Positions 6,043-7,304 of a stretch of 7,304 nt of DNA are shown piece by piece. A program made the position numbers and the translations under genes. Under the pieces are notes generated by a model. It worked only from the letters and a program-made list of their open reading frames with translations. It made no database searches and was not told where the DNA came from. Origin of the DNA: Candidatus Hydrogenedentota bacterium (GTDB lineage Bacteria; Spirochaetota; Leptospiria; Turneriellales; J094); the NCBI GenBank assembly GCA_003695005.1, contig RFJE01000054.1, positions 1 through 7,304 on the forward strand, read 5' to 3'. The first letter of the stretch is position 1. Each line of letters begins with the position of its first letter.

Positions 6043-6054
6043 TGCTCATGAGCA
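6043..6054. promoter_or_regulatory. 12-bp perfect palindrome TGCTCATGAGCA
   Basis: It is a perfect, uninterrupted 12-bp palindrome just outside the direct-repeat-bounded island. It has the symmetry of a dimeric protein-binding site, but no promoter is visible next to it and its function is unknown. Confidence 0.3.
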
Positions 6055-6075
6055 CCATATTTTACGCTTATTAGC

Positions 6076-6114
6076 CGCCAGCGGTTCTCGGCGAAACACC
6101 GAAAACCGCTGGCG
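6076..6114 (-). terminator. Long imperfect hairpin downstream of the LamG-repeat gene; possible terminator or mRNA-stabilising stem
   Basis: CGCCAGCGGTT (6076-6086) pairs perfectly with AACCGCTGGCG (6104-6114). After a single C/A mismatch, TCGG (6088-6091) pairs with CCGA (6099-6102) around a 7-nt loop. It lies 31 bases past the TAA of the gene at 6146, the usual place for a transcript end. No U-run follows on either strand, so it is not a classical intrinsic terminator; it could block 3' exonucleases or end transcription by another route. The structure itself is certain, its role is not. Confidence 0.45.
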
Positions 6115-6145
6115 ATACGGTATTTGCCGCATCGCAACAGCAAGC

Positions 6146-7304
6146 TTAAAAAGGGCAAGGCTTTGTTAGCGGAATAGTATAGCGAACACTTAAGTAGCAA
6201 TCAATTTGGTCTCTATCCGTATTCGTAAGAAATGGAACATTGCTACCATGTACAGTGACTTCGGCAATCGATCCTGTAAAATTTCCAGTAGCCCCTGATC
6301 CTGCTAGACTCAGTCCTGTGCCATTGGTATAAGTAATTCCTGTATTCTTTTCAGCTACTAAATTCCCATCTACATAAACTCCAATATAGTTATTAGCTAA
6401 CTCTAACCTAAGAATGTGTGGCTCATTGATTGCATGAATCGGGCCAACATTATTAAGAGCAAGAGTGATTCCTGTGTAAATATCAAGTGTGCCACTTGTG
6501 TTAATTCGAACTTCAAAACCACTTGTTCCGCTAACACTGCTAATTAGCACTCTTTCGGTTCCCGGAGATTCATCCATCTGGTAAACTATAGTAACAATTT
6601 GAGAATTCGGATAAGTAGAATTCGGCCAGGTAAATCCTGTGTTATCTGCATATTGGAGACTAGATTGTACAAACTGAACTGCCTCTTGTCCATTGATTAC
6701 TTTGCTTACAGTTGGACTTCCATTGAGGGTAAGAATATCAGGAGTTGTATTTGTGGCAATTTCTGTCCACTGTGTCCCACTGATTCCTGCATCGGCTCGT
6801 AACCATAAATCATCTGTTGTTGCCCAAGATTGTCCAGCATCATTAGAAGATGGCATGTATGCTTTTAATGGTAAAAATTGTACCATTTTATATCTATCTT
6901 TCAGATAGCTCCAAAGCATATAGTTATCGTTCTGTGTAAGAGCGTGGTCGTATAAAATGACTTCTAATATGTTGCCTGGAAAGTAACTTGTGCCTGTACT
7001 ACTAGATCCTACATAAAGCGATGTTAAATTTTGTGCTGTGGCAAAGGACGTTTGAATTACTTGGTAAATATTCGTAGGCATTACTGTATTTGTAGCAGCT
7101 CCCATCACAGTAGCGCTTGTTTGCACCAACTGGTTTGCCGTGGTGCCAAACGAAACTAAAGGGGCTGCGGCGCTAGCTATATCCGTTCCTTCTATAAGAG
7201 TTTTGCTTGCTATGCTATTTGTGGTTGCCTTTGCAATAATGATTGCTTCTCCCACGGATATGCTTGTTGACATATTATAAAAATTTTGTGCTAACCCGTC
7301 TATA
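6146..7304 (-). CDS. Large surface-type protein with tandem LamG/concanavalin-like modules, C-terminal part only
   Basis: The frame stays open to the window edge, giving 385 visible residues; the true start lies beyond base 7304. The Met at 7273 is internal: IDGLAQNFYN precedes it, and this stretch aligns with the equivalent strand of the second module (VQFVQSSLQYADNTG). Module A ends near residue 140 with PGNILEVILYDHALTQNDNYMLWSYLKDRYKM. Module B runs from DDLWLRADAGIS (about 164) to SIAEVTVHGSNVP...DQIDCYLSVRYTIPL (about 379), so each module closes with the same GxIxEVxxx...YLxxRY pattern. LRLELANNYIGVYVDGNLVAE is a typical jelly-roll strand pair. Thr, Ser and Asn are abundant and cysteines few, as in exported proteins. 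Such modules usually bind glycans or act in adhesion, but no catalytic residues are recognisable and the ligand is unknown. The protein ends six residues after module B (TKPCPF), without a sorting domain, membrane anchor or LPXTG motif. A long hairpin follows the TAA stop. Confidence 0.8.
   Translation of the reverse strand, partial: IDGLAQNFYNMSTSISVGEAIIIAKATTNSIASKTLIEGTDIASAAAPLVSFGTTANQLVQTSATVMGAATNTVMPTNIYQVIQTSFATAQNLTSLYVGSSSTGTSYFPGNILEVILYDHALTQNDNYMLWSYLKDRYKMVQFLPLKAYMPSSNDAGQSWATTDDLWLRADAGISGTQWTEIATNTTPDILTLNGSPTVSKVINGQEAVQFVQSSLQYADNTGFTWPNSTYPNSQIVTIVYQMDESPGTERVLISSVSGTSGFEVRINTSGTLDIYTGITLALNNVGPIHAINEPHILRLELANNYIGVYVDGNLVAEKNTGITYTNGTGLSLAGSGATGNFTGSIAEVTVHGSNVPFLTNTDRDQIDCYLSVRYTIPLTKPCPF

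Noticed and set aside
5843..6074. Two antisense open frames of about 70 codons in the GC-rich island (plus strand 5853-6074, minus strand 5843-6058)
   Set aside because: They mirror each other, are Arg/Pro/Gly-rich because of the palindromic GC sequence, match no family I recognise and lack convincing ribosome sites. GC-rich repeats with few stops produce such frames by default.
5591..6145. tRNA-Ser as an attachment site for a genomic island to its right
   Set aside because: Integrative elements usually use the tRNA 3' end, which here faces queG. The unusual DNA is on the 5' side, no duplicate of the tRNA 3' end is seen in the window, and there is no integrase.
6076..6170. Integron attC-like site: CTAACAAAGCC at the end of the last gene, then a large stem, then GGCGGCTAATA
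   Set aside because: The ends do not fit the RYYYAAC and GTTRRRY core sites, the left word lies inside coding sequence, the gene is much larger than a typical cassette, and no integrase is visible.
7271..7273. ATG at 7273 as the start of the LamG-module gene
   Set aside because: The frame stays open upstream to the window edge, the upstream residues (IDGLAQNFYN) fit the module pattern, and there is no ribosome site.
1..7304. CRISPR array, toxin-antitoxin pair, phage or restriction system
   Set aside because: I saw no regularly spaced repeats and no small paired genes. Every convincing protein is a housekeeping enzyme, an RNA polymerase subunit or a LamG-module protein.

Overview
The window comes from a bacterial chromosome of low G+C content. 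It carries housekeeping genes for metabolism, nucleotide-pool cleaning, transcription and tRNA modification, and its right end is occupied by a surface-type repeat protein. Neither tRNA gene encodes its 3' CCA, so the host must add CCA enzymatically, and the omega subunit is divergent. I could not assign a phylum. The right-hand protein has a domain style (LWLRADAG... ending in a YLxxRY motif) that is common in Bacteroidota but not confined to them, so this is a weak hint only.

Plus-strand block, 1-2320. The 3' part of ATP-dependent PEP carboxykinase (pckA, start outside the window) overlaps by one base an rdgB/HAM1-type house-cleaning pyrophosphatase. A tRNA-Arg(ACG) follows, and only 19 nt after it comes a short gene for an omega-like RNA polymerase subunit (rpoZ).

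Minus-strand block, 5675 down to 2359, converging on rpoZ. The order is tRNA-Ser(GGA), queG (epoxyqueuosine reductase), a MoeB/ThiF-type E1-like adenylyltransferase fused to a rhodanese domain, and mnmA (tRNA 2-thiouridylase). The protein genes are tightly packed (mnmA's ATG directly follows the moeB stop), so this looks like one transcription unit. Two of its enzymes modify the tRNA wobble base, and the third is a sulfur-activating enzyme that could in principle feed sulfur to tRNA or to cofactors.

Non-coding block, 5676-6145. About 470 bases lie between tRNA-Ser and the last gene. The part next to the tRNA is AT-rich with small dyads. The centre is a GC-rich, strongly palindromic island (71 of the 100 bases at 5911-6010 are G or C) bracketed by a 9-bp direct repeat. 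A long imperfect hairpin (6076-6114) then lies just downstream of the last gene's stop codon. The island looks like a short repetitive or mobile-type element and is the least explained part of the window.

Right end, 6146-7304, minus strand. This is the C-terminal 385 residues of a larger Thr/Ser/Asn-rich protein with two consecutive LamG/concanavalin-like modules. Its reading frame stays open to the window edge, so its start is not visible. I found no CRISPR array, transposase, phage gene or recognisable defence system.
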